NCBI GenBank assembly: GCA_009914645.1 | Contig: VFLB01000057.1 | Span: forward strand, 1 to 5,554 | Direction of reading: 5' to 3' | Length of the DNA: 5,554 nt | Source of the DNA: Synechococcaceae bacterium Bin_79_3 | GTDB taxonomy: Bacteria > Cyanobacteriota > Cyanobacteriia > PCC-6307 > Cyanobiaceae | Shown here: positions 5,201 to 5,554 of the stretch, piece by piece | Layout of the letters: each line of letters begins with the position of its first letter | Numbering within the stretch: position 1 is the stretch's first letter | Made by a program: the position numbers and the translations under genes | Notes under the pieces: generated by a model | Database searches by the model: none | The model's input: the letters and a program-made list of their open reading frames with translations, nothing else | Told to the model about the DNA's origin: nothing

Positions 5201-5554
5201 GTGGCTTTTATTCTCCCCCAATTAGGTACCAGCCACCAGCGGCTCTGGCTACTCAGTGGTACGGGCGAAGGGCCCTATCTCGCCAACAACCTGCTGGGAA
5301 AGGGGTGGCATTTAAGGGTAAGTGTGGTTTCGGAAGCTGCAGCAAGGGTTTATCCAAGCCATCCGTGCCTAGAAATAAAGATCGGAGCGTTAGGTGCCGG
5401 GGAAAAATTGAAGGCTGCCATAAGTTCTTGGCCTTGCCGCTGGGTAATAGATGCCACCCACCCTTTTGCTCGCGAAATCCATCGAGAATTAAATCAAGCC
5501 TGCTCTGATCTGCAACAACCATTGCTGCGCTACTGGCGGCCGGAGCTGGCTCCA
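5201..5554 (+). CDS. cobK: Precorrin-6A / cobalt-precorrin-6A reductase (CobK/CbiJ), 3'-partial
   Basis: This enzyme uses NADPH to reduce the corrin macrocycle precursor (cobalt-)precorrin-6A to 6B in vitamin B12-type cofactor synthesis. The first 118 codons are present, and the frame is open to the last base of the window. Visible are RLWLLSGTGEGPYLANNLL (the nucleotide-binding start, GTGEG at residues 20-24), GWHLRVSVVSEAAARVYP, IGALGAGEKL, then WVIDATHPFAREIHREL with the family hallmark DATHPFA at 84-90, followed by LLRYWRPE. These are the N-terminal half of a protein usually about 250 residues long. The start is taken as GTG 5201, the only plausible initiator just ahead of the conserved block; no ribosome-binding site is visible there. 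The frame is also open upstream into ssb, so a longer start cannot be excluded by stops alone. Picocyanobacteria are known to make pseudocobalamin by the early-cobalt route, so the cobalt-precorrin substrate is the likelier one. Confidence 0.92.
   Translation, partial: MAFILPQLGTSHQRLWLLSGTGEGPYLANNLLGKGWHLRVSVVSEAAARVYPSHPCLEIKIGALGAGEKLKAAISSWPCRWVIDATHPFAREIHRELNQACSDLQQPLLRYWRPELAP

Noticed and set aside
5143..5522. Open frames 5143-5508 (plus) and 5253-5522 (minus) at the right end
   Set aside because: Both overlap the cobK frame, which has the GTGEG and DATHPFA hallmarks; these two have no recognisable motifs.
1..5554. CRISPR arrays, tRNA or rRNA genes, insertion sequences, prophage or toxin-antitoxin modules
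   Set aside because: Non-coding space never exceeds 51 bases, and no regularly spaced repeats, terminal inverted repeats, transposase motifs or cloverleaf sequences were seen.

Overview
This window looks like core, housekeeping chromosome from a unicellular picocyanobacterium of the Synechococcus/Prochlorococcus/Cyanobium type. The evidence is the gene set. There are two proteins from families I know essentially only from cyanobacteria and chloroplasts (a DUF2854-like membrane protein and a TPR + DUF3153-like protein). The SSB begins MNQC and has the cyanobacterial OB-fold wording, and ArgB carries the arginine-sensitive N-terminal extension. The cyanobacterial HIP1 octamer GCGATCGC is absent, which fits the picocyanobacterial branch better than HIP1-rich freshwater filamentous or Synechocystis-type genomes. 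The assignment is by recognition only, and no database was searched.

Layout, left to right. (1) priA, plus strand, truncated by the left edge, runs to 2051. (2) Three genes on the minus strand, transcribed right to left, form a tight cluster: DUF2854-like (4444-3902), argB (3911-3024, overlapping by 10 nt) and TPR/DUF3153-like (3018-2023, 5 nt after argB). The last gene converges on priA with a 29-nt antisense overlap of coding ends. (3) A 51-nt divergent gap holds the start signals for the cluster and for a small plus-strand gene of 64 codons (4496-4690). (4) ssb on the minus strand (5185-4712) converges on the small gene. (5) cobK/cbiJ on the plus strand starts at about 5201, head to head with ssb, and runs off the right edge.

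Functionally this is a mixed neighbourhood: replication restart and ssDNA binding (PriA, SSB), arginine biosynthesis (ArgB), corrin biosynthesis (CobK) and two cyanobacterial proteins of unknown role. PriA and SSB do interact in well-studied bacteria, but here they are on different strands and not in one operon. No stretch longer than 51 bases lies outside a called gene, so there is little room for RNA genes, mobile elements or arrays, and I see none.

I do not find a new biological system. The points most worth a second look are the internal GTG in the DUF3153 gene, which would create a textbook lipoprotein precursor; the head-to-head ssb/cobK pair with about 15 nt between start codons; and the unassigned 64-residue protein.
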